Shown here in pieces: positions 16,285-23,348 of a DNA stretch of 32,618 nt. The notes under the pieces are model-generated. The model ran no database searches, was not told where the DNA came from, and worked only from the letters and a program-made list of their open reading frames with translations. The stretch is from contig JAPDIW010000018.1 in assembly GCA_029259415.1 (NCBI GenBank), forward strand, positions 1 through 32,618. Direction: 5' to 3'. The number at the start of each line of letters is the position of its first letter. Position 1 is the stretch's first letter. The DNA comes from Archaeoglobi archaeon (GTDB lineage: Archaea > Halobacteriota > Archaeoglobi > Archaeoglobales > Archaeoglobaceae). The position numbers were made by a program, and so were the translations under genes.

Positions 16285-16869
16285 GTGAAGGTCCATCTTG
16301 GAGGAGAGGCTGAAGTTAAAATTCTGGATGATGTGGTCGTGAAAAAGAGAGTGCCAAAGAGGTACAGAATTGAGAAACTCGACAGGGAGTTGAGGTTTCG
16401 GAGAACAAAAATGGAAGCAAAGATAATCTCTGCAGCAAGAAGGGCCGGAGTTCCCACACCCATTGTGCTCGATGTTGAGGGGGACACGATTGTCATGGAG
16501 AGAATTTACGGGACGCCGGTAAAAAATGCCATGAGCGAAGATATTAGCAGGGAAGTGGGTAGATTAACGGCAAAACTCCACAAAGCGAATATAATTCACG
16601 GAGACATTACCCCCATGAATCTGATTCTGAGCGATGGCAGAATTTACTTTATCGATTTTGGACTTGCGTTCTTCGACAACAAGGTGGAGCCGATGGGAGT
16701 CGATGTTCACGTTTACTTTGAATCGCTGAAAGCTAGTTTTGATGATTGGGAAAAGCTCAGAGATGCGTTTATTGAAGGATATCTGGAAGAGGGGGGTAAA
16801 GAGGAAGTAATTGTTAGAGCGAGGGAGATAGAGGAGAGGGGGAGATACGTTGAAAGGGTTAATATGTGA
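16285..16869 (+). CDS. bud32: Bud32/PRPK-type kinase of the KEOPS complex
   Basis: 194 residues, the size of stand-alone archaeal Bud32. The atypical RIO-like kinase motifs are present: HGDITPMN (H105, D107, N112) as catalytic loop and DFGLA (D124) as metal-binding loop. The adenine/phosphate loop is the N-terminal GGEAEVKI, followed by VVVKKRVPKRYR, and EAKIISAARRAGVPTP supplies the helix with the conserved Glu. As an ATPase subunit of KEOPS it supports Kae1 in making t6A37 on tRNAs. Kae1, often fused or adjacent to Bud32 in archaea, is absent here. GTG start; 24 bases after the DUF22 gene. Confidence 0.93.
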   Translation: MKVHLGGEAEVKILDDVVVKKRVPKRYRIEKLDRELRFRRTKMEAKIISAARRAGVPTPIVLDVEGDTIVMERIYGTPVKNAMSEDISREVGRLTAKLHKANIIHGDITPMNLILSDGRIYFIDFGLAFFDNKVEPMGVDVHVYFESLKASFDDWEKLRDAFIEGYLEEGGKEEVIVRAREIEERGRYVERVNM

Positions 16870-16902
16870 CCTTCTGGCAATTTCCAAGAGGTTTCCCGTA
16901 AA

Positions 16903-16910
16903 AACTATAT
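16903..16910 (+). promoter_or_regulatory. Putative TATA box of the DUF1646 gene
   Basis: AACTATAT lies ~24-31 bases before the ATG at 16934, in a 64-base gap, and is preceded by cccgtaaa. No ribosome binding site precedes the ATG, so the mRNA is probably leaderless. Confidence 0.4.
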
Positions 16911-16933
16911 GTTGGTAGAAAAAGTATTGGCAC

Positions 16934-18013
16934 ATGGCTGGTGCAGAACACTACATGCAGGAGGATCCTTTTATCGCCGCCGGTCTCTTCATAATCCTTC
17001 TTCTAGTCCTTATCCTCCCGTTCAGAGTCAGAAAAGTTGAGGAGAATCTTGAGCCATTCTTCCTGATAATGGGAATTGCTGCTGTAACGATAAGTGGTTT
17101 GTGGAGCACTGAGCTTATTATCGAAGCTCTCGAAACACCTGTGAAAATTACCGAATTCATGGGAATTCCGATAGGTATATTCCAGGTTGTGCTGATTGTT
17201 GGATTGATAATCCACTACTACAATAAGCAGGTTTACTCTTTTCTTGTGGCTGTCCTAAAGAAAATGGGTGTCAGGGCATTTGCCTTCCTTGTAGTGACGG
17301 TCTTCGGCCTCATTTCCAGCATAATATCAGTTATAGTCTCCGCTGTCATACTCGCTGAAATCGCACTTGTGATGCCCTTGGAAAGAAAGTCAAAAATCGA
17401 ATTTGTTGTTATAGCGTGTTTTGCTGTGGGTTTAGGGGCAGCACTAACACCTGTGGGTGAGCCTCTCTCCACCATCGTCGTGAAGAAGCTCAACGAGGAC
17501 TTCTTCTACCTTGTAGAACTTGTTGGAGAGTACATAATTCCTTCAGTTATTATTCTAGGAATTTACTCAGCGATTAGAGTGGGTGGCGTTTCCGTTAAAG
17601 AGATAGAGATCCCTGAGTACACAGAGACTTTGAGAACCGTTGTTGTGAGGGCAATAAGAGTTTACGTTTTCATCGCAGCATTGGTGCTGCTAGGAGAAGG
17701 ATTTACGCCAATCATCGACTGGTACATTTCAAAGATTCCGCCTGAGATAATATACTGGGTGAATATGGTCTCAGCAATTCTCGATAACGCAACTCTCGCT
17801 GCAGCAGAAATAGGCCCACAGCTTACAGAACTGCAGATAAAGGGCGCTCTGATGGGCCTTATAATCTCAGGAGGCATGCTGATTCCTGGAAACATTCCGA
17901 ACATCGTTGCTGCCGGGAGGCTGAGAATTACGATGAGCGAGTGGGCAAAAATAGGCGTCCCGCTTGGACTGCTCATGATGGGTGTCTTCTTCGTGATAAT
18001 CTATCTGCTGTGA
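16934..18013 (+). CDS. DUF1646 membrane protein, predicted cation transporter
   Basis: 359 residues with about nine or ten hydrophobic helices, beginning FIAAGLFIILLLVLILPFRV. The segments PVGEPLSTIVVKKL and MVSAILDNATLAAAEIGPQL, with small residues and conserved Pro, Glu, Asp and Asn inside the membrane, resemble the two inverted-repeat hairpins of the ion-transporter superfamily (NhaD/ArsB/CitM type). I recognise the family as DUF1646, annotated as a predicted cation transporter; the ion is unknown. GNIPNIVAAGRLRITMSEWA near the C-terminus also fits that superfamily. It has its own promoter and no evident functional link to its neighbours. Confidence 0.8.
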   Translation: MAGAEHYMQEDPFIAAGLFIILLLVLILPFRVRKVEENLEPFFLIMGIAAVTISGLWSTELIIEALETPVKITEFMGIPIGIFQVVLIVGLIIHYYNKQVYSFLVAVLKKMGVRAFAFLVVTVFGLISSIISVIVSAVILAEIALVMPLERKSKIEFVVIACFAVGLGAALTPVGEPLSTIVVKKLNEDFFYLVELVGEYIIPSVIILGIYSAIRVGGVSVKEIEIPEYTETLRTVVVRAIRVYVFIAALVLLGEGFTPIIDWYISKIPPEIIYWVNMVSAILDNATLAAAEIGPQLTELQIKGALMGLIISGGMLIPGNIPNIVAAGRLRITMSEWAKIGVPLGLLMMGVFFVIIYLL

Positions 18014-18022
18014 AAAGGTAAC

Positions 18023-18030
18023 CTTATAAA
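18023..18030 (+). promoter_or_regulatory. Putative TATA box of the DMT permease gene
   Basis: CTTATAAA lies 22-29 bases before the GTG at 18052. A GGGAGGGA sequence directly before the GTG is too close for standard spacing, so a leaderless message is more likely. Confidence 0.45.
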
Positions 18031-18051
18031 CAACGCGGAGATGGGAGGGAA

Positions 18052-18867
18052 GTGAAGCGCCTCTATGCCGACCTCGGACTGGCTCTGGTCGCTCTGATCT
18101 GGGGGTCAACGTTTCCGGTAGTAAAGATAGCCCTCGATAGCATGTCTCCTTTTGCTTTCAACACCGTTAGATTCTTCATCGCCTGTCTTTTCTTCCTCCC
18201 CTTCCTGAAAGGGTTGGATTTCAAGGACGGATTTAAAATAGGTGTTGTCTCCTTCCTTGGTTACACCTTTCAGACTGTAGGGCTTGACTACACCACCGCA
18301 ACGAATGCTGGCTTCATCACCTCAACCTATGTGGTTCTTGCTCCAATCATCTCGTGGCTCGTCTACAAGGACGTGTTCGACAGAAGAGATGTTTCGGGTG
18401 TTTTGCTGGCTTTTATCGGATTCTACTTCCTCTCAGGTTATTCAGGCTTCAATATTGGAGACATCCTTATGCTCTTCTGCGCTCTTTTCTTTGGAGCGGA
18501 GATAGCCATGATTTCTCACTACTCTCGCATAACAAATCCGACGATGCTAGCATTCTGGCAGGCTTTCGCCATATTTGTTCTCTCCGCCCCCTTCGCAGTT
18601 TTCACCACCACAAAATTCGAAATAAACACAACCGTAGTTCTCTGTCTCCTCATAACTGCATTCTTCGCAACTTTCGTTGCAAAAATGCTGCAGAACTGGC
18701 TCCAGAGCTACACCAAGTCCTCTGATGCAGCCGTGATTCTATCTCTCGAAGGGGTTTTTGCCCACCTGTTCAGCGTTTTGGTTCTGGCCGAGATTCTGAC
18801 ACCGCTGCAGTATTTTGGAGCATTTTTAATATTGCTTGCGGTAATCATCGTTTCTCTCAGAATATAG
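18052..18867 (+). CDS. DMT-superfamily (EamA) permease
   Basis: 271 residues, ten predicted helices arranged as two EamA repeats of five (about 1-130 and 135-271). The first begins LGLALVALIWGSTFPVVKIAL, the classic 'WGSTFP' motif, and the second repeat ends with the SLEGVFAHLFSVLVLAE pattern seen in RhaT/YdcZ-like exporters. This superfamily moves amino acids, nucleotide sugars or other metabolites; the substrate cannot be inferred. GTG start, with basic MKRLY before the first helix. Gene is monocistronic as far as spacing shows. Confidence 0.92.
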   Translation: MKRLYADLGLALVALIWGSTFPVVKIALDSMSPFAFNTVRFFIACLFFLPFLKGLDFKDGFKIGVVSFLGYTFQTVGLDYTTATNAGFITSTYVVLAPIISWLVYKDVFDRRDVSGVLLAFIGFYFLSGYSGFNIGDILMLFCALFFGAEIAMISHYSRITNPTMLAFWQAFAIFVLSAPFAVFTTTKFEINTTVVLCLLITAFFATFVAKMLQNWLQSYTKSSDAAVILSLEGVFAHLFSVLVLAEILTPLQYFGAFLILLAVIIVSLRI

Positions 18868-18930
18868 CCGTGAAAAATGAGCAATTTTGATTTACCGCAA
18901 TCTTCATATAGTTTGAAAACAAAGATAAAA

Positions 18931-18938
18931 TTAAGGTG
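18931..18938 (+). promoter_or_regulatory. Ribosome binding site of the 109-residue gene
   Basis: TTAAGGTGAT (core AAGGTGAT) stands a few bases before the ATG at 18944 and matches the 3' end of 16S rRNA. A TATA-like CATATAG lies further up at ~18905-18911, so this gene has a real leader, unlike most monocistronic genes here. Confidence 0.45.
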
Positions 18939-18943
18939 ATAGT

Positions 18944-19273
18944 ATGGGCGTGCATAGAATGACGAGTGAGGCTGCGAAGTATTACGCTCAGAGAGAAAAA
19001 ATTGTAGGGGCGGGAGTTTCTCTTCTCGGTGAAGCCAGTATGAATCTCGATAAATTGACCAAGGAGCAGCTTGAAAAACTTGGAGACTTGGCGGCAAAGC
19101 TTCTGCCACACTCTCCGGGCTATGCGGGCAAGATGATGCCGATAGTCGCGAGACTGTTCTGGAGACTTGCCGGAGTGGGGGGGGAGAAGGAATTTGGATT
19201 TGCAGAACTTGACGAGCTTGAAAAGGAGATAGAAAAACTGAAAGAAGAACTTGGGTTCAACTCTCAGCAATAA
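18944..19273 (+). CDS. Small helical protein of unknown function
   Basis: 109 residues, not recognised. It is predicted to be all helical: a polar N-terminal helix (TSEAAKYYAQREKIVG), a short LLGEASMNLDKLTKEQLEKL segment, a more hydrophobic middle (AGKMMPIVARLFWRLAG), and a charged heptad-like C-terminal helix (ELDELEKEIEKLKEEL) able to form a coiled coil. No signal peptide or metal motif. A good ribosome binding site and codon use like its neighbours argue that it is real. Its last 17 bases overlap a convergent methyltransferase gene. Confidence 0.65.
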   Translation: MGVHRMTSEAAKYYAQREKIVGAGVSLLGEASMNLDKLTKEQLEKLGDLAAKLLPHSPGYAGKMMPIVARLFWRLAGVGGEKEFGFAELDELEKEIEKLKEELGFNSQQ

Positions 19274-19811
19274 AGCAAACAAAGTCCTTTTCGTCGTATT
19301 TTAGCTTTCTTCTCCTTATTTCTTTGACTTTGAAGCCTGTGTCCTGAAGCATGTTCACTACTTCTTTTTCAGTGTAGAATCTCGCTTTCTTGTAAAAGGG
19401 ACTGTCCTTTCTGGCGTATTCCCTTCCCAACCTTGAGTCTGCGGGAACTACACACGTTACGAGTGTGCCATTTAGGGCTCTCTTAATTTCTCTGAGAACC
19501 TTAACCGGCTCTTCGAGGAAGCAGAGCGTAAAAACGAGGTAGACTGAGCGGAATGATTTGTCTTTGAAAGGCAGGTTCGCAGCATCTCCCCAGACGCATT
19601 CAACTCCTCTTTTCCTCGCAATTTTGAGCATCGAGAGTGAGATATCTATCCCTACATCAATCCCTATTATCGCGAATCTTCCGGTTCCCACTCCAATTTC
19701 CAATGAAGGTGAGACCGGTTTTGGGAGTAGTTCCAGCTCAGCTTCGTAAAGCTCCCTGTTTTTGTCGTACCAGGCATCATACTTTTCGGCGTTTCTGTCA
19801 AAGATGTCCAT
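19257..19811 (-). CDS. Class I SAM-dependent methyltransferase
   Basis: 184 residues. Motif I is LEIGVGTGRF (38-46), followed by an acidic residue after strand 2 (GIDISLSML, D55/D57), WGDAANLPFKDKSF (motif II/III region, D76) and YLVFTLCFLEEP (motif IV/V). The layout matches UbiE/COQ5-type or Methyltransf_11 proteins. A short C-terminal half (YTEKEVVNMLQDTGFKVKEI) closes the sheet. It is shorter than quinone methyltransferases (~230-250 residues), so the substrate is open. Minus-strand AACATAAAT at ~19833-19841 is a suitable TATA box for the ATG at 19811. Confidence 0.88.
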   Translation of the reverse strand: MDIFDRNAEKYDAWYDKNRELYEAELELLPKPVSPSLEIGVGTGRFAIIGIDVGIDISLSMLKIARKRGVECVWGDAANLPFKDKSFRSVYLVFTLCFLEEPVKVLREIKRALNGTLVTCVVPADSRLGREYARKDSPFYKKARFYTEKEVVNMLQDTGFKVKEIRRRKLKYDEKDFVCFIAES

Positions 19812-19834
19812 TGGTTTAACTTAATCTCTGGGAT

Positions 19835-20048
19835 TTATGTTTTTCCCGTATGCATCCATATATATCTTTCAGAAATGGCTATTTTCTCAACCTGCAGGTC
19901 GGTGAGACTCTCTATTACCCCTATGTAAAACATTTTTATCCCTTTTTCAGACCAGATCTGAGAACTAACTATTTCAGAGATTAGAAATTTAACAATGTTT
20001 TCTTTCTACTAACAACCTACCTTCCAACAAACTCCATTTCTCAATCAC
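19835..20048 (-). pseudogene. Suspected frameshifted or decayed small gene in the 315-base gap
   Basis: The gap 19812-20126 is not empty. On the minus strand a frame open from 20005 to a TAA at 19835-19837 encodes ~56 protein-like residues containing NIVKFLISEIVSSQIWSEKG and IGVIESLTDLQVEKIAI. It has no good start of its own. A second frame from GTG 20048 reads MIEKWSLLEGRLLVERK and stops at 19989, and would join it with a +1 shift at the GAAAGAAAACATT run (~19997). The sequence GAGGTGAT (20044-20051), a perfect anti-16S match, also stands six bases before an ATG at 20037 that reads only MEFVGR. Either a broken gene, a sequencing error, or chance. I recognise no family. Confidence 0.4.
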
Positions 20049-20098
20049 CTCTCTTTAATTTTTTAATTCTCTCTCCCCAGTCTCTCTTTCCCCATCGT

Positions 20099-20108
20099 CA
20101 TTAAAAGG
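20099..20108 (+). promoter_or_regulatory. Putative TATA box of the 260-residue gene, followed by a short hairpin
   Basis: CATTAAAAGG lies 19-28 bases before the ATG at 20127. Between them CGCAA (20109-20113) and TTGCG (20119-20123) form a 5-bp inverted repeat, which could be an operator at the transcription start. Confidence 0.4.
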
Positions 20109-20126
20109 CGCAAGATTTTTGCGTAA

Positions 20127-20909
20127 ATGATTGAAGTAAATGTCATGTTATTTCGTAAGAAAAAGACGCCAGAAGTTCGGGACGTCAGCTATGATTCGAA
20201 ATCCGCTACACTCAAAGCTTATACCACTGCTAAGAAAGCAGAAGTGGGAATTCTCTATCTTGGAGTCAATGCTGATATTATAGTTGACTCATGGAGGGGA
20301 ATGGCTCATCCTCTGCCTTGGATATACTTTTTCGAGAAGGAGGACGAATTTACAATCGAAAACGGATGGATAAACGTTCACATGAAGCCGTTTTATGGGG
20401 GTTTTCTTTCGAAGAAATACATTGGTTTATGCTACTTAAGGTGCGTTAGATTGGGAGAGGAGAGTTATGTTCACGTAGCTCCCATATGTTGCCTTAAAAT
20501 GCATGTAGAGCCTAAAGTAAAGAATATAGCGGAGGATGGAATTGAACTCATGCTTGAGGGTGGAGAGATGCTCAGAGGATTCTTGTACTGCGATAAAAAG
20601 GTTGAGGTTAAGATTTGTAGAGTAAACAAATCCATGCGCCTTTACTTTCCAGAATTGCTCCTCTCATCAGATACTGGAGGACAGTACGAATTTTCATGGA
20701 AACTTTCAGCCGTGGAAAGGGGAGTCGTCGTATTTGGTAAGATCACAGGAAAAGAAATTGTGAAGACATTCGGAATGTCTGGCGAGCCTTACCTCCTCTC
20801 CGACGTAACTCATGCCTCGAATAACATTGTCTTGGATATAGAGTGGGGTAAATTGAGAAAGAATAGAATAACCCTATTAAGGTGTTTGCATAGATGCTTG
20901 CTTTCTTGA
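20127..20909 (+). CDS. Uncharacterised protein, possibly with a GIDE-like module
   Basis: 260 residues, not recognised with confidence. No N-terminal signal or membrane helix; beta-rich, with cysteines in GLCYLRCVRL, APICCLKMH, LYCDKKVEVKIC and a C-terminal LRCLHRCLLS. The region from about residue 200 (SAVERGVVVFGKITGKE, then GEPYLLSDV and KLRKNR) loosely recalls GIDE-type membrane-protein domains ('VxGxV ... PFLIS ... LRxRA'), which normally end in a transmembrane helix. Here the protein stops soon after, with an unusual tail, so C-terminal truncation or frameshift is possible, but I found no continuation in other frames. An alternative ATG is at 20142. Monocistronic. Confidence 0.6.
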   Translation: MIEVNVMLFRKKKTPEVRDVSYDSKSATLKAYTTAKKAEVGILYLGVNADIIVDSWRGMAHPLPWIYFFEKEDEFTIENGWINVHMKPFYGGFLSKKYIGLCYLRCVRLGEESYVHVAPICCLKMHVEPKVKNIAEDGIELMLEGGEMLRGFLYCDKKVEVKICRVNKSMRLYFPELLLSSDTGGQYEFSWKLSAVERGVVVFGKITGKEIVKTFGMSGEPYLLSDVTHASNNIVLDIEWGKLRKNRITLLRCLHRCLLS

Positions 20910-20957
20910 AAGTGTATTTCCCTTCACACCTTCACGAATTTTGAAAAACAGTCATAA

Positions 20958-20967
20958 CTTTTAAATT
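20958..20967 (+). promoter_or_regulatory. Putative TATA box of the 5'-nucleotidase gene
   Basis: CTTTTAAATT lies 22-31 bases before the ATG at 20989. The surrounding TTTAAATTTAAA is palindromic but so AT-rich that little weight should be put on it. Confidence 0.45.
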
Positions 20968-20988
20968 TAAATCATTGTAATTCTCTCC

Positions 20989-22512
20989 ATGAGAAAATTG
21001 TTAGCAATTACTATGTTGGCAATAATACTTGTTTTTCCATCTTCAGCAGCCGGAAATACAGTCAACTTCACCATTTTACACACCAACGACGAGCACTCGG
21101 CAGTTATACCTTATTCACCAGCGATAGACTTCAACGAGAGTGTAAAAGACCCGACGATAGGCGGATTTGCCAGACTGGCCTCTCTTGTAAAAAGCATAAA
21201 GGCTGAAAAATCTGAGGAAGTAATGCTGGTCTCTGCAGGAGACTTTACCGGTGGAAGCCCGTTCTCCTGGCTGGTTACTGAAGGAGAATCTCCTGAAATA
21301 GCTCTTATGCAGAAAATTGGCTACGATGTGATAACCATAGGAAACCACGAGTTTGACTACGGGGCAGAAAAGCTTGTAGACAGCCTTTTAAATGCAGGAT
21401 ACCCGGAAGCTAACGAAAAAACAGTAATTGTATCCACGAATCTGGTAGCACCTCAGGGACATCCAATGAACGAGATAGTGAAGAAATACCATATAATGGA
21501 AATCGAAAATCTGAAAATAGGTTTCATAGGCCTTTTAGGTAAGGACGCGAAAGCAAAAGCCTACTCTTACGAACCCCTCGATTTTGAAGACCCAATACTG
21601 ACGGCAAAGCAAGCTGTTGAAGAGCTGAAGAAAGAAGGCGTGGATCTGATAATAGCTGTTACTCATTTGGGCGTTTCTGAAGACCTTGAGCTTGCTGAAG
21701 CAGTTCCCGAAATAGACATAATTATAGGCGGACACAGTCATACAGTACTTGAAGAGCCAATCATAACATCAGATGGGACGATAATAGTCCAGACAGGGGA
21801 TAGTCTAAGGTATCTCGGAGTTCTTGAGCTTGAATACAGTAGAGATAACAGAGAACTAAAAATACGCAATTACGATACTGGAACACCGTTCCTCATTAAG
21901 ATAGATGATGAAATCCCCATTGACCCGGAAGTTGATGCCGTTATAAAGGAATACATCAAAAAGGTTAACGCTATGGTTTACAACAAGACAGGCAGGTATA
22001 TCTTGGACACAGTTGCTTCATCAGACTTCGCTCTTACCACCAGAACGCTTCAGGAGTCCAATATCGGAGATTTCATTACCGATGCGATGCGTCTGGTTGT
22101 TGAGGAAAAAACTGGTGAAAAAGTTGATTTTGCCGTTTTTGCCAATGGGGAGATAAGGGGAAACATCACTCCAGGCACGATGGAATACTCGAAGGGAAAA
22201 ATCAGCCTCTACGATTTGCTCCTTCCTGTAAGCTTGGGAGTTGGAGAGGATGGAAGTCCCGGTTACTCTCTGGTTTCCTTTTGCATAACAGGAGAAGAGG
22301 TTTACAGAGTTCTGGAGATAACGATTTTGCTCCATCAGCTTTACGGTGACGACTTCTTCGTCCAGTTTTCTGGATTGCGTTACTACTACAACCCTCAAAA
22401 CGCATTCATCAAAATCCCCTTTGTCGACAAGAAGATCCCCTCTGCCATGCTTCCAAATCTGGTAGTGTTGTTAAGGCTGAGCGCTATAAAGGCATTGGAA
22501 AACAAACTCTGA
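20989..22512 (+). CDS. 5'-nucleotidase/UshA-like metallophosphoesterase, 5' part of a frameshifted gene
   Basis: 507 residues as read. A signal peptide (MRKLLAITMLAIILVFPSSA) is followed by the calcineurin-like dimetal domain: HTNDEHSA (H31, D34, H36), SAGDFTGGSP, GNHEFDYGAE, AVTHLG and GGHSHTV. The C-terminal 5_nucleotid_C domain starts near residue 335 (NIGDFITDAM, FANGEIRGNI). The protein should be exported and remove phosphate from nucleotides or UDP-sugars. From about residue 490 (PNLVVLLRLSAIKALENKL) the sequence stops looking like the family, and the genuine continuation is in another frame from 22458 to 22913. A one-base loss near the CCAAATCT at 22453-22460 explains this. Confidence 0.85.
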   Translation: MRKLLAITMLAIILVFPSSAAGNTVNFTILHTNDEHSAVIPYSPAIDFNESVKDPTIGGFARLASLVKSIKAEKSEEVMLVSAGDFTGGSPFSWLVTEGESPEIALMQKIGYDVITIGNHEFDYGAEKLVDSLLNAGYPEANEKTVIVSTNLVAPQGHPMNEIVKKYHIMEIENLKIGFIGLLGKDAKAKAYSYEPLDFEDPILTAKQAVEELKKEGVDLIIAVTHLGVSEDLELAEAVPEIDIIIGGHSHTVLEEPIITSDGTIIVQTGDSLRYLGVLELEYSRDNRELKIRNYDTGTPFLIKIDDEIPIDPEVDAVIKEYIKKVNAMVYNKTGRYILDTVASSDFALTTRTLQESNIGDFITDAMRLVVEEKTGEKVDFAVFANGEIRGNITPGTMEYSKGKISLYDLLLPVSLGVGEDGSPGYSLVSFCITGEEVYRVLEITILLHQLYGDDFFVQFSGLRYYYNPQNAFIKIPFVDKKIPSAMLPNLVVLLRLSAIKALENKL

Positions 22513-22913
22513 ATGACGAAGATTACGAGGTTATTGAAAGAGACGATAGACTTTACAGGGTCGTTACGGACAACTATATTTTCTCGTTTTTACCTAAAAT
22601 CGCTGAAGTTCTTCCTCAGCTAACTGTCGAGCCTAAGGATGAAAAAGGAAATCCCATTCCTCCTGAAGAGTACAAGAACCTCGTAGTGAGGGTTGATGGT
22701 GAAGAACTGAAAGTCTGGGAGGTTGTTGTTGATTACACACTATCTCAGCCAGTAAACCATGAAGGGTTACCTCAGATCGACGAGTACTACCGGGAACCGA
22801 CAAACAGAATAAACGTGGCGTGGAGCTTCCCCATCGCTGGCTATCCGTTAGCTGTCCTCGTAGGTCTGGTTGCAATAGTTGTGTCCTTCAAAGTAGTAAG
22901 GGTGAGAAAGTAA
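22458..22913 (+). pseudogene. 3' part of the frameshifted 5'-nucleotidase gene, with C-terminal membrane anchor
   Basis: Read from 22458 in the other frame, the sequence continues the 5'-nucleotidase C-terminal domain: SGSVVKAERYKGIGKQTL, then DRLYRVVTDNYI, the usual 'YxVVTNDY' strand, then a spacer and one hydrophobic helix (GYPLAVLVGLVAIVVSFKVV) ending in RVRK. The latter is a C-terminal membrane anchor. No credible independent start exists before a GTG at 22686 in mid-domain. With 20989-22512 it would make one cell-surface enzyme of ~640 residues. Whether the break is a real mutation or a sequencing error cannot be judged here. Confidence 0.7.
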
Positions 22914-22920
22914 GGAAACA

Positions 22921-23079
22921 ATGATGCTGATGCCAGGTAAGGTAGAGTTAATAACCAAGCATGGTATTAAGATTACCTCTAAAGAGACACCATTTACGAT
23001 TTTTAGCAAGCTTCGTTGTTTAGGGATTTCACCCAGTTCCTCTGCAAGCAGTTACGAGGTGAAAGTAAATGTCAGCTAG
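22921..23079 (+). CDS. Possible small ORF of 52 residues
   Basis: An ATG at 22921, eight bases after the nucleotidase stop, opens 52 codons (MMLMPGKVELITKHGIKITS through SASSYEVKVNVS). AAGGAAA just upstream is only a weak ribosome binding site. It overlaps the next gene's start by 11 bases. It could instead be untranslated leader, since its 3' part carries that gene's ribosome binding site. Nothing recognised; low confidence that it is expressed. Confidence 0.25.
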   Translation: MMLMPGKVELITKHGIKITSKETPFTIFSKLRCLGISPSSSASSYEVKVNVS

Positions 23080-23257
23080 GTTTCTATTTTTTACACTGAT
23101 ATCGTTTTGCATCGCTGTACTGCTCATATCACCGGTGGTCAGAACAGGTCTGGAAAAGTACGCAATGTATATAATCGGATTTTTATTCATTTTCAACCTC
23201 GCAGTTGTCCTGCTAGTTTCTTTGAGAATTGCGCTCAGAAAGCTTGATCTTATCTGA
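23069..23257 (+). CDS. Small membrane protein with two transmembrane helices
   Basis: 62 residues that are nearly all membrane: helix 1 FLFFTLISFCIAVLLISPVV, a short VRTGLEKYAM loop, helix 2 YIIGFLFIFNLAVVLLVSL, and a basic/acidic tail RIALRKLDLI. A GAGGTGA ribosome binding site (23055-23061) seven bases before the ATG supports translation. The positive tail suggests the C-terminus is cytoplasmic. It follows the surface nucleotidase by ~155 bases and may share its transcript. No family recognised. Confidence 0.6.
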   Translation: MSARFLFFTLISFCIAVLLISPVVRTGLEKYAMYIIGFLFIFNLAVVLLVSLRIALRKLDLI

Positions 23258-23296
23258 GTAAGCAAGAAACTCTAATTTAAATTCGTGATAGAAAAA

Positions 23297-23304
23297 TTTA
23301 TATA
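23297..23304 (+). promoter_or_regulatory. TATA box of the thermosome gene
   Basis: TTTATATA, preceded by gaaaaa, is a near-consensus archaeal box. Transcription should start near 23328, leaving a ~20-base leader that includes the AGGAGGTGAT ribosome binding site at 23334-23343 before the ATG at 23349: a strong promoter joined to a full Shine-Dalgarno site, as suits a very abundant protein. Confidence 0.65.
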
Positions 23305-23348
23305 GAAGTACCAATCCACCAATTTCTGTAATTAGGAGGTGATGTGAA

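Noticed and set aside
20034-20096. Long pyrimidine-rich tract as a triplex or replication-origin element
   Set aside because: Part of it is explained by the purine-rich leader of the suspected minus-strand gene, and no origin recognition boxes or repeats are present.
22914-23068. C/D-box small RNA (ATGATG near 22921)
   Set aside because: The match to the C box RUGAUGA is incomplete and no D box CUGA is at the right distance.
23274-23283. AATTTAAATT palindrome upstream of the thermosome TATA box as a heat-shock operator
   Set aside because: It is pure A/T and likely by chance; I also looked for the CTAAC-N5-GTTAG heat-shock regulator motif reported in Archaeoglobus and did not see it.
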